A stretch of DNA of 64,000 nt from Amycolatopsis australiensis (lineage in GTDB: Bacteria > Actinomycetota > Actinomycetes > Mycobacteriales > Pseudonocardiaceae), in NCBI RefSeq assembly GCF_900119165.1, contig NZ_FPJG01000006.1:8098001-8162000 (forward strand), read 5' to 3'. The position numbers were made by a program, and so were the translations under genes. The notes under the pieces are model-generated. The model had not been told where the DNA came from and ran no database searches. It worked only from the letters and a program-made list of their open reading frames with translations. Positions 38,521-46,228 of this stretch are shown here, one piece after another (positions within the stretch are counted from its first letter, which is position 1; each line of letters begins with the position of its first letter).

Positions 38521-40308
38521 ACTTTCGCGACCAGACCCCGGCCGTCGCTCGCCGAACCGGCCGCCGACGCCGACGAACCGGTCCCGCTCCGGCGGATCGC
38601 CGGGCTGTTCCGCCCGCACCGCGGGGCCATGACGGCGCTGTTCGCGCTGATCGTGGTGCAGGCGGGCCTCGGCGTCACCTCGCCGTTCCTCCTGCGCGAA
38701 ATCCTCGACGACGCCCTGCCGGACCGCGACACCCTGCTGCTCAGCCTGCTGGCAGGCGGGATGATCGCCTGCGCCGTCGGCAGCGGCGCCCTGCAGGTGG
38801 CGACCACCGGGCTGTCCAACACGATCGGGCAACGCGTGATGAACGAGCTGCGCGTGTCGGTCTACGGCCATCTGCAGCGGATGTCGCTCGGCTTCTTCAC
38901 CCGGACGAAGAGCGGCGAAGTGCTCTCGCGGGTGTTCAACGACATCGGCGGCGTCGACAACGTGATCACCACGACCGCCGGGTCGATGGTGCAGAACCTG
39001 ACCACGACCACCGCCATCGTCGTCGCGCTGATCGCGCTCGACTGGCAGCTCGCGGCGCTCTCGCTCGTCGTCGTGCCGTTGTTCCTGCTGTTCACGCTGC
39101 GCCTGGGCAAGAAGCGGCGGAACCTGGCCCGCGGCCGGACGCGGCGGATGGCCCGGCTGACGACGATGGTCGAGGAGTCGCTGTCGGTCACCGGCGTGCT
39201 GCTGGCCAAGACGATGGGCAACGAGCGGGCGATGCGCGAGCGCTTCGGCGCCGAGTCGCGGGAGATCGCGGCGCTCGAGCGCGCCGCCGCGCTCGCCGGG
39301 CGCTGGCAGCTCGCGTCGCGGGCGATGAGCCTGACGGTGATCCCGGCGCTGGTCTACTGGATCGCCGGGGTCGCGCTGGCGAACGGCGCGTCGCCGATTT
39401 CGCTCGGCACGGTCGTGGCGTTCACCAGCATGCTCAACCGGCTGGTCGCGCCGGCGAGCGCGATGCAGACGATCGGGCAGAACGTGGCGACGTCGAAGGC
39501 GCTGTTCGGGCGCATCTTCGAGGTACTGGACCTGCCGGTGGAGATCAGCGACAAGCCGGGCGCGCGCGAGCTGGTGGTGCGCCGCGGCGACGTCGCCATG
39601 CGCGGCGTCTCCTTCCGCTACGGCGAAGACGGGCCGCTGACGCTGACGGACATCGACCTCGACGTCCCGGCCGGGACCACGACCGCGCTCGTCGGCTCGA
39701 CCGGCTCGGGCAAGACGACGCTCGCCTACCTGGTGGCGCGGCTGTACGAGGTGACCAGCGGATCGGTGACGATCGACGGCGTCGACGTCCGGGACGTGAC
39801 GCTGGCTTCGCTCGCGGCGGGCGTCGGGATGGTGTCGCAGGAAACTTACCTGTTCCACGACACCGTGCGGGAAAACCTGCGCTTCGCGAAGCCGGACGCG
39901 ACCGACGAGGAGATCGAGCGGGCCGCGAAGGCCGCGCACATCCACGACACGCTCGCCGCGCTGCCCGAGGGCTACGCCACCGTCGTCGGCCAGCGGGGCT
40001 ACCGGTTCTCCGGCGGCGAGAAGCAGCGGATGGCGATCGCGCGGATCCTGCTGCGCAACCCGCCGGTGCTCATCCTCGACGAGGCGACCAGCGCGCTGGA
40101 CACGAGCACCGAACGCTCGGTGCAGGCCGAGCTGGACCGGCTGGCCGCGGGCCGCACGACGCTGACCATCGCGCACCGGCTGTCCACTGTGGAGCGTGCC
40201 GACCAGATCGTGGTGCTGCACGAGGGCCGGATCGTCGAACGCGGGACGCACGAGCAGCTGCTGGCGCGCGACGGGCGGTATGCCCGGCTCGTGCGGGGAA
40301 CCGCCTAA
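38518..40308 (+). CDS. ABC exporter, fused membrane and ATPase domains
   Basis: 596 residues. Six membrane helices lie in the first 340 residues. The nucleotide-binding domain has Walker A GSTGSGKTT at 393-401, signature FSGGEKQR (in place of LSGGQ), Walker B PPVLILDEATSALD and the switch histidine in TIAHRLST. It is a half-transporter that should work as a homodimer or heterodimer to export drugs, lipids or peptides. The MarR-type gene follows after nine bases and is presumably its regulator. Start ATG 38518 is supported by a leaderless promoter. Confidence 0.9.
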   Translation: MTFATRPRPSLAEPAADADEPVPLRRIAGLFRPHRGAMTALFALIVVQAGLGVTSPFLLREILDDALPDRDTLLLSLLAGGMIACAVGSGALQVATTGLSNTIGQRVMNELRVSVYGHLQRMSLGFFTRTKSGEVLSRVFNDIGGVDNVITTTAGSMVQNLTTTTAIVVALIALDWQLAALSLVVVPLFLLFTLRLGKKRRNLARGRTRRMARLTTMVEESLSVTGVLLAKTMGNERAMRERFGAESREIAALERAAALAGRWQLASRAMSLTVIPALVYWIAGVALANGASPISLGTVVAFTSMLNRLVAPASAMQTIGQNVATSKALFGRIFEVLDLPVEISDKPGARELVVRRGDVAMRGVSFRYGEDGPLTLTDIDLDVPAGTTTALVGSTGSGKTTLAYLVARLYEVTSGSVTIDGVDVRDVTLASLAAGVGMVSQETYLFHDTVRENLRFAKPDATDEEIERAAKAAHIHDTLAALPEGYATVVGQRGYRFSGGEKQRMAIARILLRNPPVLILDEATSALDTSTERSVQAELDRLAAGRTTLTIAHRLSTVERADQIVVLHEGRIVERGTHEQLLARDGRYARLVRGTA

Positions 40309-40317
40309 CCTGGGGGC

Positions 40318-40782
40318 ATGCAGCCCGAACCCGACGTCGCTTCACCGGTCAGCGCGGACCCCGAGCTGGCCGACCTGGCCTGGCGGGTGCGCGAAGGCGT
40401 CGGGCGGCTCAACTGGCGGATGCGCGCGGAGCGGGACCCCAACGGCCCGGGCCCGGCGGTGCTGGCCGTGCTGAGCAGGCTCTACCGGGCGGGCACGCAC
40501 ACGCCGACCGAGCTGGCCGAAGCCGAACGGCTGCAGCCGCAGTCGCTGACCCGGATCCTCGCGTGGGTGACCGAACGCGGGCTGGTCACGCGCTCGCCGG
40601 ACCCGGAAGACGGGCGCCGCTCGCTGGTCAGCATCACCCCGGACGGGCTCGCGGTGCTGCGGGAGTACAGCGTCCGGCGGGAACGCTGGCTGGCCGGTGC
40701 GATCGAAGCGACCCTCTCGCCGACCGAGCGGCAGCTGCTGAAGCTGGCGTCGGACCTGATGCTCCGGGTCGCGGACGCCTGA
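40318..40782 (+). CDS. MarR-family transcriptional regulator
   Basis: 154 residues. The winged helix (HTPTELAEAERLQPQSLTRILAWV, then TERGLVTRSPDPEDGRRSLVSITPDG) is characteristic. It is nine bases downstream of the exporter gene with GGGGG before the ATG, so both form one operon. Ligand-relieved repression of that operon is the usual arrangement. The gene ends inside the first arm of a terminator. Confidence 0.9.
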   Translation: MQPEPDVASPVSADPELADLAWRVREGVGRLNWRMRAERDPNGPGPAVLAVLSRLYRAGTHTPTELAEAERLQPQSLTRILAWVTERGLVTRSPDPEDGRRSLVSITPDGLAVLREYSVRRERWLAGAIEATLSPTERQLLKLASDLMLRVADA

Positions 40783-40823
40783 AAGCCGCCGCGGAGACCC
40801 CTCGTCTCCCCGCGGCGGCTTTC
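40781..40823 (+). terminator. Terminator of the ABC exporter-marR operon
   Basis: GAAAGCCGCCGCGG (40781-40794) pairs perfectly with CCGCGGCGGCTTTC (40810-40823). The first arm includes the last two bases of the marR stop codon. No gene is seen in the remaining part of the 276-base gap up to 41058. Confidence 0.75.
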
Positions 40824-41058
40824 GCGGCTCCCCCTCGTGTCGCGCCGCCTCCCCGCGGTGCGGCACGGGTTCCGGGCACGGGCCGCTCCTCCCTCGGCCC
40901 GCCCCGGAACCCTGGTCCCCGGACGGCTCACCTCCCCAGGGGCCGTCCGGTTCTCCCCCCTCACCAGCGGTCCGGTACCCGCTGGCAGGACGAAGTCTGC
41001 CGCTCCGGGACCCCGGTCAGCAGTGGAAGAACCCTCAATTACCCGTGGGTAGTAATAC

Positions 41059-41931
41059 TCAAGACGTCTTCGCGCGCCCGCGGCTCGCGGCCCGCTTCGC
41101 CGCCGTACGCGCCTTCGCGGCCCTCGCCGCCGCGGCTTTGGCCTTCGCGACGGCCGCGTTGCGCGTGTCCTCGGCTTCGGATGCCGACTCCTGCAAGGCG
41201 GCCAGCAGCCGCGTCACGCCCTCCGCCTGTTCGGCGGCCGTCGGCTGGACGACCTCCGCGCCGTCGATCTTGGCCTGGACCAGCGCGTGGAAGGCTTCGC
41301 GCCAGCGGTCCGGGTACCGGGCGGGGTCGAACCCGCCGGTCAGCTCCTCGACCAGGCTCACCGCGCGCCGCAGCTCGCCCGGCCGGATGTCGACGTCCGC
41401 GTGCTGGAACGGGAAGTCCGGCGCGCGCACCTCGTCCGGCCACCGCATGGTCTCCAGGACGATCACCTGGTCACGCACCCGCAGCGCGCCGAGCGTCTCG
41501 CGGCGGCGCAGCGCGACGGTGACCAGCGCGGTCCGTCCGGACTGCTGCAACGCCTCGCTGAACAGCACGTACGGCTTGGTGCCCGCCGGCTCCGGCTCGA
41601 GGTAGCAGCTCTTGGCGAACCAGATCGGGTCGACCTCGGCGAGCGGCGCGAAGCCGCGGATGGCGATCGTGCGGCCGGGCATCGGCAGCGACGCGAGTTC
41701 GTGGTCCGACAGCAGGACGACGTCGCCACCGGGAACGGGGTACCCGCGGATGATCTCTTCGGGTGGTACTTCGGCGCCGTCGACCTCGCAGACCCGCTTC
41801 ACCCGGATCCGGCCGCCGTCGGCCTCGTGGACCTGATGCAGCGGGAGTTCGCGATCCTCGGTGGCGCTGAACGCCTTCACCGGAATGGCGTAGCTGCCGA
41901 ACCCGATCGTGCCCGTCCACACCGCCCGCAT
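41059..41931 (-). CDS. ku: Non-homologous end-joining protein Ku
   Basis: 290 residues. Bacterial Ku proteins form homodimeric rings on DNA ends and recruit LigD. The start MRAVWTGTIGFGSYAIPVKA is diagnostic, followed by the beta-barrel core and a Lys/Ala/Arg-rich C-terminal tail that binds DNA. ATG 41931 is chosen for that start. No ligD is in the window. A small helical gene lies 50 bases upstream on the same strand. Confidence 0.95.
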   Translation of the reverse strand: MRAVWTGTIGFGSYAIPVKAFSATEDRELPLHQVHEADGGRIRVKRVCEVDGAEVPPEEIIRGYPVPGGDVVLLSDHELASLPMPGRTIAIRGFAPLAEVDPIWFAKSCYLEPEPAGTKPYVLFSEALQQSGRTALVTVALRRRETLGALRVRDQVIVLETMRWPDEVRAPDFPFQHADVDIRPGELRRAVSLVEELTGGFDPARYPDRWREAFHALVQAKIDGAEVVQPTAAEQAEGVTRLLAALQESASEAEDTRNAAVAKAKAAAARAAKARTAAKRAASRGRAKTS

Positions 41932-41981
41932 GAGCCACCTCCGCAGCTCCAGGCTAGGCAGGCGGCCGCGCACGCCGACAG

Positions 41982-42350
41982 CTACAAACGGGTGTCAGGC
42001 GCGACGGATTCGCTCACACATTCGAACGACGGCGTGACCTCGTCCAGCGCTTCGGCCGAACAGCGGGCGGCGATGGCCGCCGCGCGGAGTACTTCCGTGA
42101 CCACCTCGACGTCCAGCGGCGGCGCCGCGGCGAGCGCGTCCGTTCCGCCCTCGACCCGGGCGGCGAGGCCGGCGAGCGCGTGCGAGATGGCTTCCTGGCC
42201 GGCGACCAGCTGGGCGACGACGTCGGTGAGTTCGGCCATGGTGGCGCCCGGGCCGCCGCCGGACAGGCCGGCGGCGAGATCCTCCGCGCAGGAGCGGAGG
42301 TGGCCGGCGACGACCGTCAGTGGCAGCGTCAGCCGCGGCGAGTCCTGCAT
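41982..42350 (-). CDS. Hypothetical helical protein, 122 aa
   Basis: A soluble, alanine-rich, predicted helical protein with two cysteines (LRSCAEDL, ARCSAEALD). I do not recognise the family. ATG 42350 lies close to the divergent tetR promoter. It precedes ku by 50 bases, but no functional link is evident. Confidence 0.55.
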   Translation of the reverse strand: MQDSPRLTLPLTVVAGHLRSCAEDLAAGLSGGGPGATMAELTDVVAQLVAGQEAISHALAGLAARVEGGTDALAAAPPLDVEVVTEVLRAAAIAARCSAEALDEVTPSFECVSESVAPDTRL

Positions 42351-42434
42351 CGCTCACCCCCTCGGGCCGGTCAGAGCAGCCATAGTGCCACCGCACGAGC
42401 CGTGACCGGACGCGACACACCGCTCGACGTTTAT

Positions 42435-42471
42435 TTGACCGATCGTTCTCGTTAAGACTAAGGTGTGGATC
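42435..42471 (+). promoter_or_regulatory. Leaderless promoter with TetR-like operator
   Basis: TTGACC (42435-42440), an 18-base spacer and TAAGGT (42459-42464) lie seven bases before ATG 42472, which lacks a Shine-Dalgarno. ACCGATCGTT (42438-42447), a near-palindrome around CGATCG, overlaps the -35 and fits TetR autoregulation. Confidence 0.6.
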
Positions 42472-43059
42472 ATGTCCCGGGTCAAGGAGTTCGACGTCGA
42501 CGAAGCGTGCGACGCCGCGCTCACGCTCTTCCGGCGTCAGGGCTACGAAGCGACGTCGGTCAGCGACCTCGTCACACACCTCGGCGTCGCGAAGGCGAGC
42601 CTCTACGCCACCTTCGGCACGAAGCACGACTTCTACGTCACGGCATTGAAGCGCTACGCCGAGCGGGCCGACACGCGGGTGATGACCGAACTGTCCGCAC
42701 CCGGGTCGGGCGTGGCGGCGGTGCGGCGGCTTTTCGACGGCTACCGCAGGGAAATCCTCGGCGACGAGACCAGGATGGGGTGCTTCGTCGTCAACGCGGC
42801 GATCGAGCTGCTCCCCCGCGATCCCGAGGTCGCACGGCTGGTCGAACGCAGCTGGGACACCCTGGAGGTCGCGCTCACCATGGCGTTGGAACGGGCGAAG
42901 GCCCAGGGCGAGCTTCGCGGCGGAAGCGACCCGGCGACACTCGCGCGCTTCCTGCTCACCGTGCTCCAGGGACTGCGCGTCCTGGGCAAGGGCACCGACG
43001 CGGCGGACCGGCTGGAAGCGGCCGTCTCGCAGGCGATGCGGGTTCTCATTCAAGACTGA
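42472..43059 (+). CDS. TetR-family transcriptional regulator (upstream of SDR)
   Basis: 195 residues. The TetR head (DEACDAALTLFRRQGYEATSVSDL followed by VTHLGVAKASLYATFGTKHDFY) is of the common AcrR-like kind; the C-terminal part is a ligand pocket (ETRMGCFVVNAAIEL). It lies 23 bases before the SDR gene in the same direction. A leaderless promoter supports ATG 42472 over a GTG at 42463. Confidence 0.9.
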   Translation: MSRVKEFDVDEACDAALTLFRRQGYEATSVSDLVTHLGVAKASLYATFGTKHDFYVTALKRYAERADTRVMTELSAPGSGVAAVRRLFDGYRREILGDETRMGCFVVNAAIELLPRDPEVARLVERSWDTLEVALTMALERAKAQGELRGGSDPATLARFLLTVLQGLRVLGKGTDAADRLEAAVSQAMRVLIQD

Positions 43060-43082
43060 TCGAACCAGAAAGAAGGCACACC

Positions 43083-43835
43083 ATGGGGGCACGGTTCACG
43101 GGCAAGGTCGTCCTGGTGACCGGCGGCGGCTCGGGCATCGGACGGGCCACGGCGCGGGCGTTCGCGGCCGAAGGCGCGACGGTGGTCGTCGCGGGCCGGG
43201 ACGAGGGACGGCTCGCGTCCGCGGTGGCGGAGATCGGCGGCGACGCGAGCGCGGTCACCGTCGACGTCACCGATTCGGCGGACGTCGCGCGGATGGTGGA
43301 AACGGTCGTCGCGCGGCACGGCGGGCTGGACGTCGCGTTCAACAACGCGGGCATCCTCGGCTCGCCCGCGCCGGTCGCCGACCTCGGCGAGGACGACTTC
43401 GCCGCGGTGCTCGGCACGAACGTCACCGGGACGTGGCTGTGCCTGAAGCACGAGGTGGCGCACATGCGGGCGCACGGCGGCGGCGCGATCGTCAACATGG
43501 CGTCGAACATCGGCGCGCACGGGCGGCTGCCGAACATGGCGGCCTACGCCGCGTCGAAGGCGGCGGTGAGCGCCCTGACCCGCACGGCGGCGCGCGACCA
43601 CATCGCCGACGGCGTCCGCATCAACGCGGTCAGCCCGGGAGCCACCGACACGGACATGTCGCGACGTCCCGGCGAGACCGAGACGGACCGCGCCGCGCGG
43701 CTGAAGAACGCGATCCCGCTGGGCCGGGTGGGGGCGACGGCCGAGGTGGCCGCCGCGGTGCTGTGGCTGGCTTCGGACGAAGCGGCCTTCACCGTCGGGC
43801 ACGACCTGGTGGTCGACGGCGGCGCGACCGCCTGA
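43083..43835 (+). CDS. Short-chain dehydrogenase/reductase
   Basis: 250 residues, the classical SDR length. The NAD(P) motif is TGGGSGIG at 13-20, NNAG at 87-90, and the catalytic S141, Y155 and K159 (YAASK) are in place. The aspartate after strand 3 is DVTDSADV. Substrate unknown. It is cotranscribed with the TetR regulator, which probably controls it. Confidence 0.93.
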   Translation: MGARFTGKVVLVTGGGSGIGRATARAFAAEGATVVVAGRDEGRLASAVAEIGGDASAVTVDVTDSADVARMVETVVARHGGLDVAFNNAGILGSPAPVADLGEDDFAAVLGTNVTGTWLCLKHEVAHMRAHGGGAIVNMASNIGAHGRLPNMAAYAASKAAVSALTRTAARDHIADGVRINAVSPGATDTDMSRRPGETETDRAARLKNAIPLGRVGATAEVAAAVLWLASDEAAFTVGHDLVVDGGATA

Positions 43836-43836
43836 G

Positions 43837-43860
43837 CGGCCCCACCCGGACCCGCGGCCG
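43837..43860. terminator. Candidate terminator between the SDR gene and the micro-ORF array
   Basis: CGGCC and GGCCG pair across a C/G-rich 14-base loop just after the SDR stop. It could end the SDR transcript or, from the other strand, the micro-ORF transcript. The stem is short, so confidence is low. Confidence 0.3.
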
Positions 43861-43861
43861 G

Positions 43862-43882
43862 TCAGGACTCACGGTTGCGCAT
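43862..43882 (-). CDS. Micro-ORF A, hexapeptide MRNRES (last in array)
   Basis: ATG start, with AGGAGAGGGG nine bases upstream; the fourth codon is CGT where the other copies have CGC. Encodes MRNRES then TGA. Confidence 0.65.
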   Translation of the reverse strand: MRNRES

Positions 43883-43927
43883 GGTGACGTTCCCCTCTCC
43901 TGCTGGGACGGACTGGGCACGGCGAGT

Positions 43928-43948
43928 TCAGGACTCGCGGTTACGCAC
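43928..43948 (-). CDS. Micro-ORF B, hexapeptide MRNRES
   Basis: GTG start with GAGAGGAG seven bases upstream. Codons CGT AAC CGC GAG TCC, then TGA. Confidence 0.65.
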   Translation of the reverse strand: MRNRES

Positions 43949-43989
43949 GGCGGTGCTCCTCTCAGGACGCTCGGACAGGCGGCGACGGC

Positions 43990-44010
43990 TCACGACTCGC
44001 GATTACGCAC
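43990..44010 (-). CDS. Micro-ORF C, hexapeptide MRNRES
   Basis: GTG start with GAGAGGAG six bases upstream. Codons CGT AAT CGC GAG TCG, then TGA. Confidence 0.65.
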   Translation of the reverse strand: MRNRES

Positions 44011-44048
44011 AGCGCTCTCCTCTCGGCGCGATCCGGGCAAGCGACGAT

Positions 44049-44069
44049 TCAGGACTCGCGATTACGCAC
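44049..44069 (-). CDS. Micro-ORF D, hexapeptide MRNRES
   Basis: GTG start with GGAAGGAG seven bases upstream. Codons CGT AAT CGC GAG TCC, then TGA. Confidence 0.65.
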   Translation of the reverse strand: MRNRES

Positions 44070-44116
44070 GACAGCACTCCTTCCGGGCGAACCGGCACAT
44101 CAACACTCACGGGGTT

Positions 44117-44137
44117 TCACGACTCGCGGTTGCGCAT
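44117..44137 (-). CDS. Micro-ORF E, hexapeptide MRNRES (first in array)
   Basis: ATG start with AAGGGAGG eight bases upstream. Codons CGC AAC CGC GAG TCG, then TGA. It is the copy nearest to the divergent GGDEF gene, so the array promoter should lie between 44138 and 44245. Confidence 0.65.
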   Translation of the reverse strand: MRNRES

Positions 44138-44161
44138 GGCGGCGGCCTCCCTTCACTGCTC

Positions 44162-44185
44162 CGATCGTGTGGCAATCATCGATCG
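44162..44185. promoter_or_regulatory. Paired CGATCG sites in the array/GGDEF divergent spacer
   Basis: CGATCG at 44162-44167 and again at 44180-44185, 18 bases apart on centre. They lie between the first micro-ORF and the GGDEF gene and could be an operator shared by both directions. I found no convincing -35/-10 pair for either. Confidence 0.35.
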
Positions 44186-44245
44186 CGGCCGCCCGATGTG
44201 GTGGGGTGGACGCGGATCGTCGGATCACCCAGGGGGTGCACCGCC

Positions 44246-45556
44246 TTGAGTATGGACGGCGCCCGTCCGGCCGAACCCCGCGTGGGCCGGATCCGTGGGG
44301 CGCTGAATCCTGCTCGCTGGACCCTCTGGCGGCAGCGCGGATCACTGATCTTCTACTGCTTCCTCGTCGAGTCCGTGGCGCTCGTGGCCACCGTCCGGAC
44401 CGCCGTCACGGTGCCCGTGCGCGGCTGGGACCTGTTCGTCTTCGGCGTCCTGGCCGGCCTCGGCGTCCTCCAGGCGGAGCTGGGCAGGCAGATCGAGCGC
44501 GTCCGGCGGCTCGTGTCCGACACCCCGCACATCAACCTCACGTCGGTCTGGACGTTCGCCGGCGTCCTGCTCCTGCCGCCCGCGCTCGGCACGGCGCTGG
44601 TCGCCGTCCTCTACCTGCACCTGGCGACGCGCAGCCTGGCGCGGATCAAGCGGGTCCCGCCGTTCCGGACCACGCTCAACGCGACGCTGGTCGTCATCAC
44701 CTGCTACTCGGCCGACTTCGTGCTGAGCCGCCTCGGCGTGCCGGACATGTACGCGGCCCTGACGGCGGGCTGGCGCGGCGTCACGGCCATCGCGCTGGCC
44801 GCGGTGACGTACTTCGTCGTCTCGGCGATCACGATCGTCCCAGCGCTGACGATCACGAAGCGCTCGGTGACGGCGTTCTTCGGCGGCCTCGGCGACAACC
44901 TCCTCGAGGTCGCGACGCTCTGCCTGGGCCTGCTCACCGCGTTGACGCTGGCGACGCTGCCCGCGCTCGCCGTCGCGATCGTGCCGCCGCTGCTGGTCCT
45001 GCACCGTGCGGTGCTGATCAAGCAGCTGGAGATCGCGGCGACGACCGACGAGAAGACGGGCCTGTTCAACACGACCGGGTGGCATCTGCTCGCTTCGCGC
45101 GAACTGGCGCGTGCCCAGCGCAGCACGCGAAGCACGTTCGGCGTGCTGATGATCGATCTCGACCACTTCAAGTCGATCAACGACGAGCACGGCCACCTGG
45201 CGGGTGACGCGGTGCTGCGCGCGGTCGCGGCGACGATCAAGAGCGCGGTCCGGGACTACGACTCGGTCGGCCGCTTCGGCGGCGAGGAGTTCGTCGTGCT
45301 GCTCCCGGACATCAGCCCGGCGGCGGCGCTCGCCGTGGCCGAGCGCATCCGATCCGCGATCGAAACGCTGAAGGTCGAGTACGAGGACGGCAGCCGCGTC
45401 CGGGTGATCGGCGACCTGTCGGCCTCGATCGGCGTGGCGACCTACCCGGACGGCGGCACGGCTGTCGACCGCCTGCTGCAGGCGGCGGACAAGGCCCTGT
45501 ACCGCGCCAAGGACGCTGGCCGCAACCAGGTCGTCGACGGCACCGCGACCGCCTGA
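44246..45556 (+). CDS. Membrane-bound GGDEF diguanylate cyclase
   Basis: 436 residues. An N-terminal membrane part of several helices (about residues 35-270) is followed by a GGDEF domain at about 275-430. That domain has LMIDLDHFKSINDEHGHLAGD and the active-site loop RFGGEEF, so it should make cyclic di-GMP from two GTP. The I-site RxxD is not obvious, so feedback inhibition may be absent. The TTG at 44246 has AGGGGG nine bases upstream; ATG 44252 is an alternative. In sporulating actinomycetes c-di-GMP controls development through BldD. The gene is divergent from the micro-ORF array. Confidence 0.88.
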   Translation: MSMDGARPAEPRVGRIRGALNPARWTLWRQRGSLIFYCFLVESVALVATVRTAVTVPVRGWDLFVFGVLAGLGVLQAELGRQIERVRRLVSDTPHINLTSVWTFAGVLLLPPALGTALVAVLYLHLATRSLARIKRVPPFRTTLNATLVVITCYSADFVLSRLGVPDMYAALTAGWRGVTAIALAAVTYFVVSAITIVPALTITKRSVTAFFGGLGDNLLEVATLCLGLLTALTLATLPALAVAIVPPLLVLHRAVLIKQLEIAATTDEKTGLFNTTGWHLLASRELARAQRSTRSTFGVLMIDLDHFKSINDEHGHLAGDAVLRAVAATIKSAVRDYDSVGRFGGEEFVVLLPDISPAAALAVAERIRSAIETLKVEYEDGSRVRVIGDLSASIGVATYPDGGTAVDRLLQAADKALYRAKDAGRNQVVDGTATA

Positions 45557-45590
45557 CATCTGTCCCGAAAACCGAGTCAGACCAGCGCGT

Positions 45591-45635
45591 TTGCCGATTT
45601 TGCTCGGTTGAGCTAAATTTTGCTCATGCGAGCAA
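45591..45635 (+). promoter_or_regulatory. Leaderless promoter and operator of the second tetR gene
   Basis: TTGCCG (45591-45596), a 17-base spacer and TAAATT (45614-45619) end six bases before ATG 45626, which has no Shine-Dalgarno. TTGCTC-ATGC-GAGCAA (45620-45635) is a perfect dyad centred on the start codon, and TGAGC/GCTCA is repeated just upstream. Bound TetR would block both RNA polymerase and the start region. Confidence 0.65.
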
Positions 45636-46228
45636 GAACGTTCACCGAGTCCGGCCGGCGAGCCCAGATCGTGCGGGCGGCGATCGCCGTGATCGCCGAA
45701 GCCGGCTACCTCAAGGCGTCGTTCAGCCGGATCGCCAAGCACGCCGGCCTGTCGAGCACCGGGATGATCAGCTACCACTTCGCGGGCAAGGACGACCTGC
45801 TCAAGGCGTGCGTCACCGAAATCGAAGAGATCACCGGGGCGTTCATGCAGCCGCGCATCGACGCGGCCGTCGGCCACGTCGCGCAGCTGCGCGCCTACGT
45901 CGAGGCGAACGTCGAGCTCGTCGGTGAGCACCCCGCCGAGGTCAAGGCGCTGATCGACCTCGTCAAGAACGCCGGTTCGCAGAGCGACGCCGTGAACGGG
46001 CGGCTCGCGTTGTTCGAAGAGCACTTCCGCACCGGGCAGGCGGCCGGCGTCTTCGGCTCCTTCGACCCCCGGACCGCGGCGGTCTCGTTCACCGCCGGGC
46101 TCGACGCCGTCGTCGCCACCGCGGCCGCGGCCGGGACCGGCCCCGCCGAGCTCACGCGCATTGGGCGCGAGCTCGCCGACCTCTACGTGCGGGCGACCGC
46201 ACCCGAATCCGCTGGGGGATCCACGTGA
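45626..46228 (+). CDS. TetR-family regulator of the monooxygenase cassette
   Basis: 200 residues. The DNA-binding head is RAQIVRAAIAVIAEAGYLKASF followed by SRIAKHAGLSSTGMISYHFAGKDDLL. The rest is a helical ligand domain. The stop overlaps the next start by four bases (GTGA). It is the first gene of a three-gene operon with a membrane protein and a flavin monooxygenase and probably represses it. Confidence 0.92.
   Translation: MRARTFTESGRRAQIVRAAIAVIAEAGYLKASFSRIAKHAGLSSTGMISYHFAGKDDLLKACVTEIEEITGAFMQPRIDAAVGHVAQLRAYVEANVELVGEHPAEVKALIDLVKNAGSQSDAVNGRLALFEEHFRTGQAAGVFGSFDPRTAAVSFTAGLDAVVATAAAAGTGPAELTRIGRELADLYVRATAPESAGGST

Larger units (their letters stand above)
43862..44137 (-). repeat. 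Tandem array of five MRNRES micro-ORF units
   Basis: Five copies of a 21-base unit are spaced 59-68 bases start to start on the minus strand. Each reads start-Arg-Asn-Arg-Glu-Ser-stop. Each is preceded at six to nine bases by a purine-rich Shine-Dalgarno (AAGGGAGG, GGAAGGAG, GAGAGGAG, GAGAGGAG, AGGAGAGGGG in order of transcription). Differences between copies are confined to ATG/GTG and to third positions (CGC/CGT, AAC/AAT, CGC/CGT, TCC/TCG). Spacers of 38-47 bases are diverged but share traces such as CGTCGC after the stop, as expected of an old tandem duplication. The array fills most of the 410-base gap between the SDR gene and the divergent GGDEF gene. Confidence 0.85.

Noticed and set aside
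43862..44137. CRISPR array
   Set aside because: Units are 21-base translatable frames on one strand with substitutions at third positions and ribosome sites in the spacers. There are no identical repeats, no unrelated spacers of constant length and no cas genes.
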